DNA of 64,000 nucleotides from Theobroma cacao (GCF_000208745.1 NC_030853.1:10301067-10365066), one strand, 5' to 3'. Counted from the stretch's first letter, positions 10,691 to 23,419 are shown. Notes: generated by a model from the letters alone, not told the origin. Translations and numbers: made by a program.

Positions 10691-11297
10691 TGTCAAGCCC
10701 TACTCTATTATATACTTGTCATGCCATTCATATGCTTGATAGAATGTTTGCATAAGTGAATGTATCGAAATATCGTTAAAAGTCGGTATTGTACCTAGTG
10801 GTATAATTAAGTTGATTAAAGCTTCGAACTAGGCCAAATAAAGATTTTCCGATGTATTTGAGAGTTATTAAATCTTAGAATGTATTACTATGATGATTCG
10901 GAATTCAAGGATTGATTTGGAGTTAACTCGAGAATTTTCATAACATAGAGGCAAATTGGTCATTTTGCCACCCAAGGGCAAAATTGATATGTTGGATGAT
11001 TTTTGACTAAATTTGATTAATTAGAGCATTATTTGAATTTGAGAAGTGATAAATTTCAATTTCGACATTTTTTCTAACGAAAGGGCAAAACGATCATTTT
11101 AAGTGTCCACGAGGACGAAATTGGAAATTTTGGAATTTTACACCACCATGACACTTGTCAAACCCATGAATTTCACCCATTATTTTTTTTAGTGAGAGAT
11201 TATATGTGGTGGGAATGAAATGCTTAATTATTAAGTTTTTAAACATGGACCAATTAAAAGGTGACAAGTGTCAAGCTTTAATATTATTTTAATTACC

Positions 11298-11305
11298 TAT
11301 ATAAA
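11298..11305 (+). promoter_or_regulatory. TATA box of the F1 5' LTR
   Basis: TATATAAA, about 140 bases before the first predicted donor at 11440. Transcription would start around 11330. Confidence 0.5.
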
Positions 11306-11439
11306 CTCACTTAAAACCTTCACATTCACAGTCTTATGGCTGGCCAAGCAAGGGAACAAAGAGAAAAGGAGAAGAACAAACCCTGGGAAGGAAAAATTTA
11401 AGAGAAATTGTTGGATTTCAAGGAATCAAGCAAGTAAAG

Positions 11440-12228
11440 GTAAGATTTTTTAATTTTAGCTTGTGATCTACCTTTCCCATGCATTCTTTATCATTCTCCA
11501 TGGCTGAAATTCAAGTTTTTAAGAGTGAACATTTGCTGGCCAAATCTAAAGAGAGAAGTTTTGGTGATGAATTTTGCTAGATTTCATAATATCCTAGTGT
11601 TTTTAGTCATTTTGTGATGTTTGGAAGGAAAAACCAAGCAAGAAAATCACATGTTCCTCAATAACCCTCATTTGGTCGAATATTCTATAGGGCATGTTGA
11701 TGATGGATTTGGTTGTAATTCATGTTATTTAGCTAGGAATTGATGAATTATGATGTTGGATATGGAAACCGGTTATTCAAAAGTATAGTTCCTTTAGAAA
11801 ATGGCTTGATGGAAACTAAGAAAATCATAGTAAATGGACTTGGATTTGATTCCTAATGATATATATGGATTTACAAGACTGTGTAGACATTGATTAGTAT
11901 GTTAGTTCTGAATCGAAATGAATTTCGAAAAATGGTGAAGTAAGTAACAATTAAGCTCATTGATGTACTTTGGTGTATTTGGAATATTGGAAGTGTGATG
12001 AAGATATTTGGAGTCGAATTGGATGTTTTGGCTAATTAAACAAGGCATAGTGCGAGTTAGGTCGAATGCTAATTCAATCCGATCATAATTGAACCCACGT
12101 AGAACATTGTCTTTAAGCGATTATTCAGACAATTCTCATTCAATGCCATGCATTCATATAGAGCCTGAAATAGTTTTATAACAGTTTGGCACAAATATAT
12201 GGAATTATGTGTCGTGTATTATGTATAG
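11440..12228 (+). other. predicted intron 1 of the F LTR leader
   Basis: Donor GTAAAG|GTAAGATTTT and acceptor ATGTATAG|GTGGTGAGCC. 789 nt. Exon 2 is 12229-12304, 76 nt. The 3' LTR keeps the same acceptor (ends 18415). Confidence 0.6.
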
Positions 12229-12304
12229 GTGGTGAGCCCTCTGATAAGGGTAAAGATATTGTGCCCGAGGACCAAGAATAGGAGTACTCCAAACTCCTGC
12301 TATT

Positions 12305-13182
12305 GTGAGTAATCAGACTTTCATCTTAACTATCTAAAGTAGTTTATACTCATTTTAATGTTTTAAAGAAAAATGAATTTAAATTGCAAACTATTATGTT
12401 TTATTGAAGTGTTGATTAAACGAAATGAGATTTATAACTTGTTTTGAAATTGAATACTGGTTTTGGAAATTGAGTAAGTGGAGATTGTATACTTGTGTTA
12501 TATATATATGTTTTGACATATGGTTTGAATTGATGGCTTATGACAATGTGATGGCAAGCATGGCTAGATTTATGTTTGTGTGGAATATATGAATTGTTTT
12601 GCTTTGCCTTGACAGGCTGGTAATATTATATTAGTCATGTCATACTGTCGAAAATTTCATTGAATTGGTGGGTTATTTGATTAGCTTAATGCAGTGGGTG
12701 GGTCTCCGTGGACCAGCCTATTAGAGGGGCACGGTAAACCCCATTATATTGACCTTAGTATGAGAGGCACGGAGGGTATCTCTTAAGGTAAAGTTAGAGC
12801 TCACCTCACGCCTAACCACCACGTGAGGGTGAAACTCAGCCAACGCCAAGGAATGACTGTGCTTTTAAATGTAAAAAAAAATGAGTTTTATACTCATATG
12901 TTATTTTAACAGCCTTGGCGGACTCGGTTGGATGCCTCGGCACAAGGTGTAACCGAGTGCAAGTTTTTGGCACGAGCCAAGTTTTTACGAGAATCATAAG
13001 CCTTGTTGATTTTAATGAAATGAAATTGATTTCCATGTGTTTAAATGAGATTTGATGTTATGAATCATATTATGATGAGATGTTTTAAATTGTCTCCATT
13101 TACTCGGCTTTAGATGTTATAGATGAAATTTGCCTACTCACTAGGTTTATAAAAACTCACCCATTCTTTTCACCCATTTCAG
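12305..13182 (+). other. predicted intron 2 of the F LTR leader
   Basis: Donor GCTATT|GTGAGTAATC and acceptor CACCCATTTCAG|GCTCAGGG. 878 nt. The acceptor is preceded by TACTCACTAGGTTTATA and ACTCACCC, shared with the E and G LTRs. Confidence 0.6.
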
Positions 13183-13803
13183 GCTCAGGGAAGTTTGTAG
13201 ACCGCTGATTATGTCGAGGGTTTGCTTTTGGATTTGCACCCTTAGAAATCGCAGGTCTATAGTCTTGTTTATTTTGTTATTTTGGGGGCCCACATATCAT
13301 TGTAGAATATTTTTGTATACCTGGTTTAGTGTACTATTATATATATGAATTTATTTTGCTTTTACGCTACAAAAATTATTTACGTAGAGTTCTATAAATA
13401 TTATTTTATAAGAAAATAGAATATTTTGTTTAATATTTTTATTTAATTTGAATAGCTATAATTTCATTTTAAATTGATGAATTAGACAACGAAACTTATT
13501 TTTAGACATGAAATAGATGCTTATTACTCGGATATCATATTTTTACCAGGGTTTAAAAATTTTGGGTAAAATGACGAAAATACCCATGTGTTGTGGAAAG
13601 TACTTTTTGATTATTTTTTATCTGAAATTAGTCTATATTTCTTTAAAACATGGTATTTAATAACTGTTGCTCATAGGGGAGAAGTAAAATTGATGCGAAA
13701 GCCTTGCGATGTTTCGATTGGCATTTTGGGTAATGAATGTCAATCGAGACATCACGACAGTTGTCACGGGCTCGATGGGAATTCTGGGTCATGACAATTA
13801 AAA

Positions 13804-13819
13804 TGGTATCAGAGCTTTT
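13804..13819 (+). other. F1 primer binding site
   Basis: TGGTATCAGAGCTTTT, seven bases after the LTR end, is an exact initiator-Met-type primer site. Confidence 0.9.
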
Positions 13820-13950
13820 GGTTTTAAAGTTATTTTAAAAATTATAATGTCAGTGTGACCCCAAGTTAGGTTAGATTAAGTCGAATGCATGCATCTGTAT
13901 ATAGAACCTGAAGTTGTCTAAACTCGTTCTGGTTCTTCTTATAAATATTT

Positions 13951-14040
13951 ATGCCTCCTCGAAGTGGACTTCCACCTCTCTCTAAATTAGTCGGGAGAGG
14001 AAGAGGCACGAGTCTGACCCAGTGCAGTAACAGGTACCAT
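13951..14040 (+). pseudogene. F1 gag N-terminal stub
   Basis: MPPRSGLPPLSKLVGRGRG resembles the start of the G gag (MPPRRQLPPITRSTGRGKG). After about 25 codons the sequence jumps to the protease. About 1.4 kb of gag, including capsid and zinc knuckle, is deleted compared with G. Confidence 0.75.
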
Positions 14041-14610
14041 GTTTGTATTTGATAGAGATGCTTATGTCTTAATTGATTCTGATTCGGATAAATCTTATGT
14101 GAGCACGACATTCGTATCCTTTTCTGATAGAAACCTATCACTTTTAGAGGAGAAAAATATAGTTCCATACCCCTCTAGGAGAGCAGTTGGTTAGAAACAC
14201 CTGTTATAAAGATTGTGGAATAAGAGTTGGTGAGAAAGAATTCAGGGCTGACTTAATTTTCCTAGAAATATGAGATTTTGATTTGATATTGGGTATGGAT
14301 TGGTTGACTGCACATCGGATGAATGTAAATTGTTTCAGGAAGGAAGTTGTACTTCAGAATTATGAAGGAGTAGAAGTTGTATTTGCAAGGGAACGTCGAG
14401 TATTACCATCTTGTGTAATCTCAGCTATCAAAGCTTTGAAACTAGTGCAGAAAGGGTATCCAACTTATTTAGCACATGTGATTGATACATCAAAGGGGGA
14501 ACCTAAGTTAGAGGATGTCCCAATAGTAAATGAGTTCTTTGATGTATTTTCGAATGAATTACCGGGACTATCTCCTGATTGAGAACTCGAATTCTCTATT
14601 GATTTATTCT
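14041..14610 (+). pseudogene. F1 aspartic protease and start of the RT linker, inactive
   Basis: Frames broken by stops read TMFVFDRDAYVLIDSDSDKS and then an open part, ILGMDWLTAHRMNVNCFRKE to NELPGLSPD (14283-14582). This matches the protease of G closely. The active-site DSG of G is DSD here (codons 14075-14083), a Gly to Asp change that should kill the enzyme. ILGMDWL is the second conserved protease block. Similarity to G ends after IDLF near 14610. The protein would have matured gag-pol. Confidence 0.85.
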
Positions 14611-16617
14611 AAGGATGGGCTTGAATTTTGCTATGCTTAGTGTGGAGCCAAAGGATTGAAGAACTAGATATGCATTTAGTAGTTTGAAATTAAATGACTT
14701 GAAAATGTTGATTCTAGTCTAAATGCCATATGGAGATTTATATTAGAGCTTGATATACAAATTATTATAAGGATCAATTTAAAAGTCTAATTGGATTAGT
14801 ATGAAAACTATGGTGCAAATGATTAGTCTTAAATTTGATTTCTTCAAAACTAACGGATTCAGAAAATGTTGATTTTCGGATTTGCTCTAAGAGGAAGTTT
14901 CTGCATCCTAAGCTTAAGAAACTTTGATCTTATGATCGTAAAGGCGAGATGCAATAATTAAGTAAATTATTCATTTTATAAATGTAATTGGTTAAAAACT
15001 GGAGAGTAAAGTCAAGATCTCGACGATAAGTGGTGTACAATTTGAGATATGTCGAAATTGAGGAAAGTAAGAAGGGATTCTTACCCGTGGTAATGGATGT
15101 TGACAAGTGTTAAAGAATGAGATGAATTTGAAAATATTGGCTTGGTCTATTATATGTGATAAGCACAAGAGAATATAATGGTTATGGAAATTGCGACGTA
15201 AGCTTAGAGGAAAACCAAACAGTTGGGGTGATTAATATAGTAACCTTAAATTTGGACGAATAGCATTGATTAAGTAAACTTAAGCAGCCACCGTGCCGCC
15301 GTGCTAGGAACACCTCATATTTGGGATGTAGGAATAAGAGGTGAAGGACGGGAAGTTGAACTTACGAGTTGAATTAAGGTCATTGGACTTGATATTAAGC
15401 TTCATTAATTGGAGTTTTAAGGTTTTGGAAGGTGTTGATATGAATGAATTGGAAAGTTTCTTTGTTGACTTATATATTGGCAATGTATAAGAGTTTTGAA
15501 ACGAATAGACCGAGCTGCAAGTGTCAAGAATAATGGTTAGTAGTACTTTAAAATATTTTATATACATGATAAGGAAATGTGGAACTTGGAATTGTCAAGG
15601 AGCTTAATGGTTAAAGCATAAGTTATGAGGTCGCTCGATGTGAGATTGAAATTAGATATTGGCGATGATGTCGAGGGATACCTAAGTAAAATCTATATTT
15701 AGTTTGTAAATATCAGAGTTGATTATGCAGACGCTAAAGAGAATGTATGGGTATATTGGTGTAAAGGAATAGAACAAGATAATTGAAGGTAATCCTGATA
15801 ATAAAGTTGGTTAATAAAAATTTCCTAACGTGGGAAACTAGTATTCAAAATATAAGAAGTGCACACAACTTCAATGAATTTAAATCTTAAGTGACTAACT
15901 AATATGGAAATGAATAAGGACATATATGATGGAAGTATACAAGGTAAATGAGAAACGAAGATGACTTTTAGGAATTGTGATATTGCATAAGATACAAGGA
16001 TGAATTAAAGAAAACCTTTGAAGGATCAATAAGATCGTAAAGCATATGTGGATACCGGATTGTGATTGGATGAAAATGATATCTAATGATTGAAATGTGG
16101 TTAATGACATTGTGATGCAAGGATGCGTGGTATAATGGAGCTTATAGATAGGATTGGAAATGATAAGAAAATAGTATAAGCATGTAAATTATGTGAAGTT
16201 ATGCATAGGTACAATGAGAATCCGTATGGATTACATAAGAAACAATTTGTGGTGGGATGTTAATTAAATGATAACTCAAACATCCAAAAAGGTCATTTGG
16301 AGTTGATTATACCCTAATATTCATGGATCAAACTTGACCTATGGGAATAAAATAGAAAAGTAAAAAGGGGAAACATGTGCTATGAGAATATGATATTGAA
16401 CCTTAGTTATGGATTAGAATGAATAAAGGGAATTTAGTTCGAACATAGTTGACGAGGGTCCTTACCGATAGTGATGGATGATGGCACTTAAATGTATATG
16501 GACATACATATGTATGTATATATGGAGATGATTATGTGATCAACTAAAGTGAAGAATTATTCATGGTAATTTGAGTTTTGAATTCGACGTGTTTAACGAG
16601 TTGTATAGTTGATACGA
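14611..16617 (+). mobile_element. non-coding E-type interior in place of F1 reverse transcriptase and RNase H
   Basis: This 2-kb stretch resembles the interior of E2, not gypsy pol. For example CTTAAGTGACTAACTAATAT occurs at about 15889 and again at about 34218, and the flanking text stays alignable for hundreds of bases. It also matches the inverse complement of the H interior (around 62580-62860). No open frame of note. It sits exactly where about 1.6 kb of reverse transcriptase and RNase H is found in G. Confidence 0.75.
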
Positions 16618-17430
16618 TGATGAAAGTTACTGGTGGCCGGGTATGAAACGAGACATAGTCGAGTTTGCGACGAAATGTCTCACATACAAATAGATCAAGG
16701 CAGAACATCAGAAACCATCGAGTACTCTTCAGCTTCTACCTATCCTTGAATAGTAGTGGGAACACGTGACTGGGACTTTGTATTGGATTTACCGTAGACG
16801 TAGAGTGGGAAGGATGATATTTGGGTGATTGTGGGTAGATTGACTAAGTCCGCCCATTTCTTGGCTATTGATAGCACGTATTCCATTAAGAAACTGGCTA
16901 AGCTTTATATAGATGAGATAGTGAGATTGCATGGAGTCCCAGTTTCTATCGTGTCAGATCGAGACCCTCGGTTCACTTTTTGTTTTTGATCGAAATTTCA
17001 GGAAGCTTTCAGAACTAATTTGAGGTTTAGTACTGCCTTTCATCCACAAACAGATCGTCAATCTAAAAAGACTATTTAGACTTTGAAGGATATGCTATGG
17101 GCTTGTGTCATTGATTTTATTGAGAGTTGGGACAAACACTTGCCGTTGGTGGAGTTCATGTATAATAACAGTTTTTAGTTTAGTATTAAGATGGCCCCAT
17201 ACGAGGCTCTGTATGGAACAAAGTGTCGAACTCCATTTTGTTGGGATGAAGTGGGTGATAGGAAATTGTTTAATGTAGAGTTGATTGATCTGACTAATGA
17301 CAAGATCAAGGTTATTCGAGAGCGATTAAAGATAGCTGAAGACAAGCAAAGAAGTAACTCTGATAGACGGAGAAAAGATCTAGAATTTGAAGTTGATGAT
17401 GGAGTTTTTCTTAAGATTTCTCCTTGAAAT
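16618..17430 (+). pseudogene. F1 integrase (zinc finger end and catalytic core), inactive
   Basis: It begins near the YWWPG block, then in broken frames gives [18 protein letters not shown], the well-kept [22 protein letters not shown] followed by a stop, and MAPYEALYGTKCRTPFCWDE (open 17191-17427). The first catalytic Asp is Gly (codon 16834-16836) and the catalytic Glu is Lys (17065-17067). Stops occur at the Trp after FTF, after KKTI (17077-17079), after NNSF and at the end of KISP. The closest relative in the window is G, which shares the Lys and several stop positions. Confidence 0.85.
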
Positions 17431-17504
17431 GGTAATGATTTGAATTTTTTGAGGTATTAAGTCTTATTTGATTATACTATTGTGGTAAATTGTGGTATCT
17501 TGTT
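17431..17504 (+). other. AT-rich insertion within F1 integrase
   Basis: About 75 bases absent from G lie between KISP and KGVIRF. It is AT-rich and unrelated to anything I recognise. Confidence 0.5.
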
Positions 17505-17775
17505 GGATAATGAAAGGTGTGATTCGGTTTACAAATCGGGGAAAGCTCAATCAGAGATACATTAGACCCTTTCGTATCATTAAAAGGATTGGGCTAGCGA
17601 CATATAGACTAGAATTACTCCTGGAGTTTGATCGGATTCACAATGTCTTCCACACTTCGATGCTGAAGAAGTATGTACTTGATCCCTCTCGTATCCTTGA
17701 GGCACCTCCAATTGAGTTACAGGAAAATTTGAAGTTCGACGTGCAACCTGTACGTATTCTAGATCGAAAGAAAAA
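17505..17775 (+). pseudogene. F1 integrase C-terminal domain, truncated before the chromodomain
   Basis: KGVIRFTNRGKLNQRYIRPF to VQPVRILDRK is the SH3-like GPY/F-type C-terminal region of gypsy integrase. Directly after ILDRK the sequence enters the middle of the F LTR, so the chromodomain, the polypurine tract and the first ~0.9 kb of the 3' LTR are missing. The open frame runs on into LTR sequence by chance. Confidence 0.85.
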
Positions 17776-19967
17776 ATATCCTAGTGTTTTTAGTCATTTT
17801 GTGATGTTTAGAAGGAAAAAACAAGCAAGAAAATCACATGTTCTTCAATAACCCTCATTTGGCTGAATTTTCTATAGGCCATGTTTATGATGGATTTGGT
17901 TGTAATTCATGTTATATAGCTAGGAATTGATGAATTATGATGTTGGATATCGAAACCGGTTATTCAAAAGTATAGTTCCTTTAGAAAATGGCTTGATGGA
18001 AATTGAGAAAATCATAGTAAATGGACTTGGATTTGATTCCTAATGATATATATGGATTTACAAGGCTGTGTAGACATTGATTAGTATGTTAGTTCTGAAT
18101 CGAAATGAATTTCGAAAAATGGTGAAGTAAGTAACAATTAAGCTCATTGATGTACTTTGGTGTATTTGGAATATTGGAAGTGTGATGAAGATATTTGGAG
18201 TCGAATTGGATGTTTTGGCTAATTAAACAAGGCATAGTGCGAGTTAGGTCGAATGCTAATTCAATCCGATCATAATTGAACCCACGTAGAACATTGTCTT
18301 TAAGCGATTATTCAGACAATTCTCATTCAATGCCATGCATTCATATAGAGCCTGAAATAGTTTTATAACAGTTTGGCACAAATATATGGAATTATGTGTC
18401 GTGTATTATGTATAGGTGGTGAGCCCTCTGATAAGGGTAAAGATATTGTGCCCGAGGACCAAGAATAGGAGTACTCCAAACTCCTGCTATTGTGAGTAAT
18501 CAGACTTTCATCTTAACTATCTAAAGTAGTTTATACTCATTTTAATGTTTTAAAGAAAAATGAATTTAAATTGCAAACTATTATGTTTTATTGAAGTGTT
18601 GATTAAATGAAATGAGATTTATAACTTGTTTTGAAATTGAATACTGGTTTTGGAAATTGAGTAAGTGGAAACTGTATACTTGTGTTATATATATGGTTTG
18701 AATTGATGGCTTATGACAATGTGATGGCAAGCATGGCTGGATTTGTGTTTATGTGGAATATATGAACTGTGTTGCTTTGCCTTGACAGGCTGGTAATATT
18801 ATATTAGCCATGTCATGCTGTCGAAAATTTTATTGAATTGGTGGGTTATTTGATTAGCTTACTGCAGTGGGCGAGTTTATGTCGACCAACCTATTAGAGG
18901 GGCAAGGTAAACCCCGTTATATTTACCTTAGTATGAAAGGCGCGGAGGGTATCTCCTAAGGTAAAGTTAAAGTTCACTTCACGTCGCACCACCACGTGAG
19001 GGTGAAACTTAGCCAACACCAAGGAATGGTTGTGCTTTTAAATGTAAAAGAATAATGAGTTTTATACTCATGTTATTTTAACAGCCTTGGCGGACTCGGT
19101 TGGATGCCTCGGCGCAAGGTGTCACCGAGTGCAAGTTTTTGGCACGAGCCAAGTTTTTACGAGAATCATAAGCCTTGTTGATTTTGATGAAATGTAATTG
19201 ATTTACATGGGTTGAAATGAGATTTGATGTTATGAATCATATTATGATGAGATGTTTTAAATTGTCTCCATTTACTCGGCTTTAGATGTTATAGATGAAA
19301 TTTGCTTACTCACTGGGTTTATAAAAACTCACCCCTTCTTTTCACCCATTTCAAGCTCAGGGCAATTTGTAGACCGTTGATTATGTCGAGGGTTTGCTTT
19401 TGAATTTGCACTCTTAGAAATCGCAAGTCTATAGTCTTGTTTATTTTGTTATTTTGGGGGCCCACATGTCATTGTAGAATATTTTTGTATACCTGGTTTA
19501 GTGTGCTATTATATATATGAATTTATTTTGCTTTTACGCTACAAAATTTATTTACGTAGAGTTCTGTAAATATTGTTTTATAAGAAAATAGAATATTTTA
19601 TTTAATATTTTATTTTATTTGAATAGCTATAATTTCACTTTAAATTGATGAATTAGACAACGAAACTTATTTTTAGACATGAAATGGATGCTTATTACTC
19701 GTATATCATATTTTTACCAGGGTTCAAAAATTTTGGGTAATATGACCAAAATACCTCTATGTAGTAGAAATTACTTTTTGATTATTTTTTATTTGAAATT
19801 AGTCTATATTTCTTTAAAACATGACATTTAATAACTGTTGCTCATAGGGGAGAAGTAAAACTGATGCGAAAGCCTTGCGAGGTTTCGGTTGGCATTCCGA
19901 GCAATGAATGTCAATAGAGACATCACGGCAGTTGTCACGGGCTCGATGGGAATTTCGGGTCGTGACA
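17776..19967 (+). repeat. F1 3' LTR, 5'-truncated
   Basis: It corresponds to 11587-13796 of the 5' LTR with few visible differences and ends GGGTCGTGACA. U3 with the TATA box is lost. The loss looks like one deletion that joined the integrase to the LTR interior. Confidence 0.88.
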
Positions 19968-20357
19968 AGGCTACCCAAGGAGGTGGATTTTCCCCTAGTG
20001 ACAAAGTTAGTATCAGAGACCTTGATATTGAGCATTGTTATGCGAAGATTTAAATGATTGGAGAATGATACATGAGTTGAAAAGTTACTTTATTGCCCTG
20101 TATATATAGTGGCCTATAAGTAAACTGGTGGATGGAAAGTCCTTGAGATAAGCTACAATGTAAAGAATTGAAAGGAATATTAAGTTGATTAAAGATGAAT
20201 TTTAAGAAATAAAGAGATGCAAATGCCAAGTGAGTAAATTATGAATGAAGGATTATAAGGTTGGCATAACAAATGAGCTAATTTACAGTATCGTTAGAAG
20301 GATTTGCAATCTTATTTTGATATAGGTGAAAGAAAAGAGATTAGTAATAAGACAAGG
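19968..20357 (+). mobile_element. E2 interior, second block, no gene seen
   Basis: 390 bases between F1 and the next LTR, with no open frame or motif. The last five bases CAAGG (20353-20357) are the target duplication of the F solo LTR. Confidence 0.6.
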
Positions 20358-23300
20358 TGTAAAGCCCGAACTTATAAAATACTTGTCATGACATACATGT
20401 GATGGATAGCATGTTTGCATGCTAGGAGAGTCTCGAAAAATTTACAAAAGTCGGTATTGTACCTAGAGGTACAATAAAGTTGATTTAAGCCTCGAACTAG
20501 ATCAAATAGAGATTTTAGGGTGAAATTAAAAATTTTACAGTCCAAGAATGATTTAAAATGGTGATTTAGAGTTCGAGGATCAATTTGGAGTCAAACCAAA
20601 AATTTCATTATCTAGGGGAAACATGGTAATTTTGCCACTCGAGGACAAAAAGGGAAATTTTTGAAAGATTTTGATCACATTTGACTTATTGGAGCATGAT
20701 TTGAGGTTGAGAAGTGAAAAATTGTAATCCCGGTATTTTTCAGAGCATAGAGTTAAAATGGTAATTTTGCCACCCTAATGACAAAATTGTCATTTTACAC
20801 CACCAACACTTGTCATGCTCATAGAATTCATCCTTTGACTTTTTATGTTATGGATAAGCGAGCAAATATATGTGGTGGAGATAAAAAGTTTAAATTTTTA
20901 AAATTTTAAAAATGGACCAATAATAAAATGACACTTGTCAAGCTTAGAATATTTTATTATTTACTTTAAAAATCATCCTATAAACCTCTCACTTCTCTCC
21001 AAATATTCGGCCAAGCAAGGAAAAGAGGGAAACAAAGAAAGAAAAAACCTTAGGTGGAGAATTTCAAGAGAAAAAATATGGAAAATCAAGGAAAACAAGT
21101 GAAAAAGGTAGGATTTCTCAATTTAAACTTGAAATCTATTTTCCTTAAGCATTTCTCCTTATTTTTCATGGTTAAATTTCATGTTTTTATGGTGAATTCA
21201 TGGCTAGCCGAATGGGTATGGAGAGAGAATGATGTTGGATTGATTTGATTTCAAGTTGTGTTAGTGTTTTTAGTTAGTTTACTATGTCTAGAAGCAAAAC
21301 AACAAGAAAATAATTCATTTTCCCCATCACCTATCAATGTTCGAACCTACCTTATATTGAGTGAGGATGAAATTGATTTTTTTTATTTGAAGAGAATTGG
21401 TTAGAAAATGATGAATTATAGTGTGGAAAAGTAGTAGGAAAAATCACGGTGTTAATGCCCCATTATTGACCAAAAATTCTAAAAAGAAAAGTGAAGATGG
21501 TTTTGCCAAATTTTAGGTTATTTGACTTGTGTTTGGGGAATTAAGGTATTGGAAAAGAAATGGAGCAATTTGGAGCTAAATTGGACGCATTGGCCAATTA
21601 ATCGTGTGATAAGATGAATTAGGCCAATACCGGATTTAGATGGTTACCTGTGCATTTTGCATTCCATATCATGCATTAGTAGTCTAAATTAGTTTAATTT
21701 CGATTTAGTACCAATGTAGTAAGTTTCTCGATTATGTACTATGTCAAGGTGGTGAGTCCTCCGATAAAGGCAAGGAAATTGCATCCGAGGACCAGTAGTC
21801 AGAGTACTACGAAAATCCGCACTCTAGATATTGTGAGTAACCTTATCATTATCTTGATTATCTGAAGTGAATTTTAATTCGTTTTTATGATTTTATGGAA
21901 AATGAGTTTAAATGGTAAATCTTTATGTTTTATAAACAAAATGTTATTATATGAAATGATTTTGTAAAATTATCTTGAAATTGAAAGATGGTTTTGAAAA
22001 TGGAGTAATTGGAGACTAATTGCTGTGTTATAAATCATGGTTTGATTTGAATGGCTTATGATAATATTGACATGAATGGTTGGATTTGGTAAATGTGCTG
22101 AAAATGTATGAACTGTTGTTTTGCCTTGACATGCTGTGTTGTAAAATAATTGCCACGTCATGCTGTTGGAATTTTATTGATTTGGTGGATATCAATTAGC
22201 TTACTGCAGTGGGTGGGTTTCCGTGGACTAGCCTAATAGAGGGGCACTGTAAACCCCATTATATCTTACCTCAGTATGAGAAGCGCGAATGGATAACTTT
22301 TGAGGTTAACATTTTAGAGTTCACTTCATGCAAAACAACCATGTGAGGGTGAACTTCGCCAACGCCAAAGAACTGCTATGTTTTCAAAATAAAAACATGA
22401 TTTATGTGTACATAACTTTTTAACAGCCTTGGCGGACTCAGTTAGGATAGCCCTCGGCCAAGGTATCCCTGATAACTGAGTATGATAATGATTTTTGGCA
22501 CGAGTCAAGCTTTTCAGGAAATCCTAAGCCTCAATGATTATTTGGATGAAATAAATTTATTTTATCTTATAAAAATGAGTTTGAAATGCTGTGAATCATT
22601 TTTATGCTAATCTATTTTATCTGTCTCCTTTTACTCAGCTTTAGATATTTTAGATGATATTTGTTTACTCACTTAGATTATATAATCTCACCACCCTCAC
22701 TTCCACCCATTTCAAGTTCAGGATAGTCTATAGATAACACATTTCGTCGAGGACTAGCATTGGATTTGCATATTCCAAACTGTAGGTTCACAGTCTTTCT
22801 TACTTTTGGTTATTCGAGAGCCCACTTGTTATTATAAATTAAATTAAATACTCTGGTTTACTGTATTATAGTATATATGAATTTATTTTGCTTTTACACT
22901 GTAAAAATTATATATGCAGTGTTCTAAAAATATTGTTATATGAGAAACTGATATTAAAGCCTTGCGGGGTTTCAGTTGGTGTTTCGGGTAATCAGTTTGT
23001 CACGACCCAAAACCTCCCTCGGGCCCATGACAACTGCCACGACGTCTCGATGGACACTCATTACTCGGAATGCCAATCGAAACCCCACAAGGCTTACGTA
23101 TCAGTTTCTTGCCTTTCCTATGAGTAATCGTTGTTAAACATTCTGTTTTAAACAATTACTATTAAAAATATTGATTAAAATATAGCATTTTTATATAAAA
23201 TAATATTTATAGAAACACGTGTAAGAAATCTTTTGTAACGTGGAAGTAAAATAAATTCATACATACAATAATTTACAAAGTTATAATGTACAATAATAAT

Positions 23301-23419
23301 GACAATGACAAGTAGCCCATAAATACACCAAGTGTTGGTGATAGTAACTTACTGTCTGTGAGATAGAGGGGTCAACTGGAATCCTTGACAAAATCGGGTA
23401 TCTACAAGCTACCACAGGC

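Larger units (their letters stand above)
10691..13796 (+). repeat. F1 5' LTR (family F)
   Basis: From TGTCAAGCCC to GGGTCATGACA, about 3.1 kb, followed by a primer site. It shares its end regions with the F solo LTR at 20358 and, in inverse orientation, with G. It has a TATATAAA box (11298-11305), a predicted two-intron leader (11440-12228, 12305-13182) and a conserved GC-richer block around 12910-12980. Confidence 0.88.
10691..19967 (+). mobile_element. F1: degenerate gypsy (chromovirus-like) element
   Basis: The 5' LTR is 10691-13796, the primer site 13804-13819, gag-pol remnants lie at 13951-17775 and a truncated 3' LTR at 17776-19967. The flanks (GGACT left, AGGCT right) are not a clean target duplication. 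Gag is almost wholly deleted, reverse transcriptase and RNase H are missing and replaced by non-coding E-type sequence, and the integrase is mutated. It cannot move by itself. Confidence 0.85.

Noticed and set aside
17492..17851. F1 frame running past the integrase into FSHFVMFRRKKQ
   Set aside because: The last ~27 residues are LTR sequence read through after a deletion, not a new domain.
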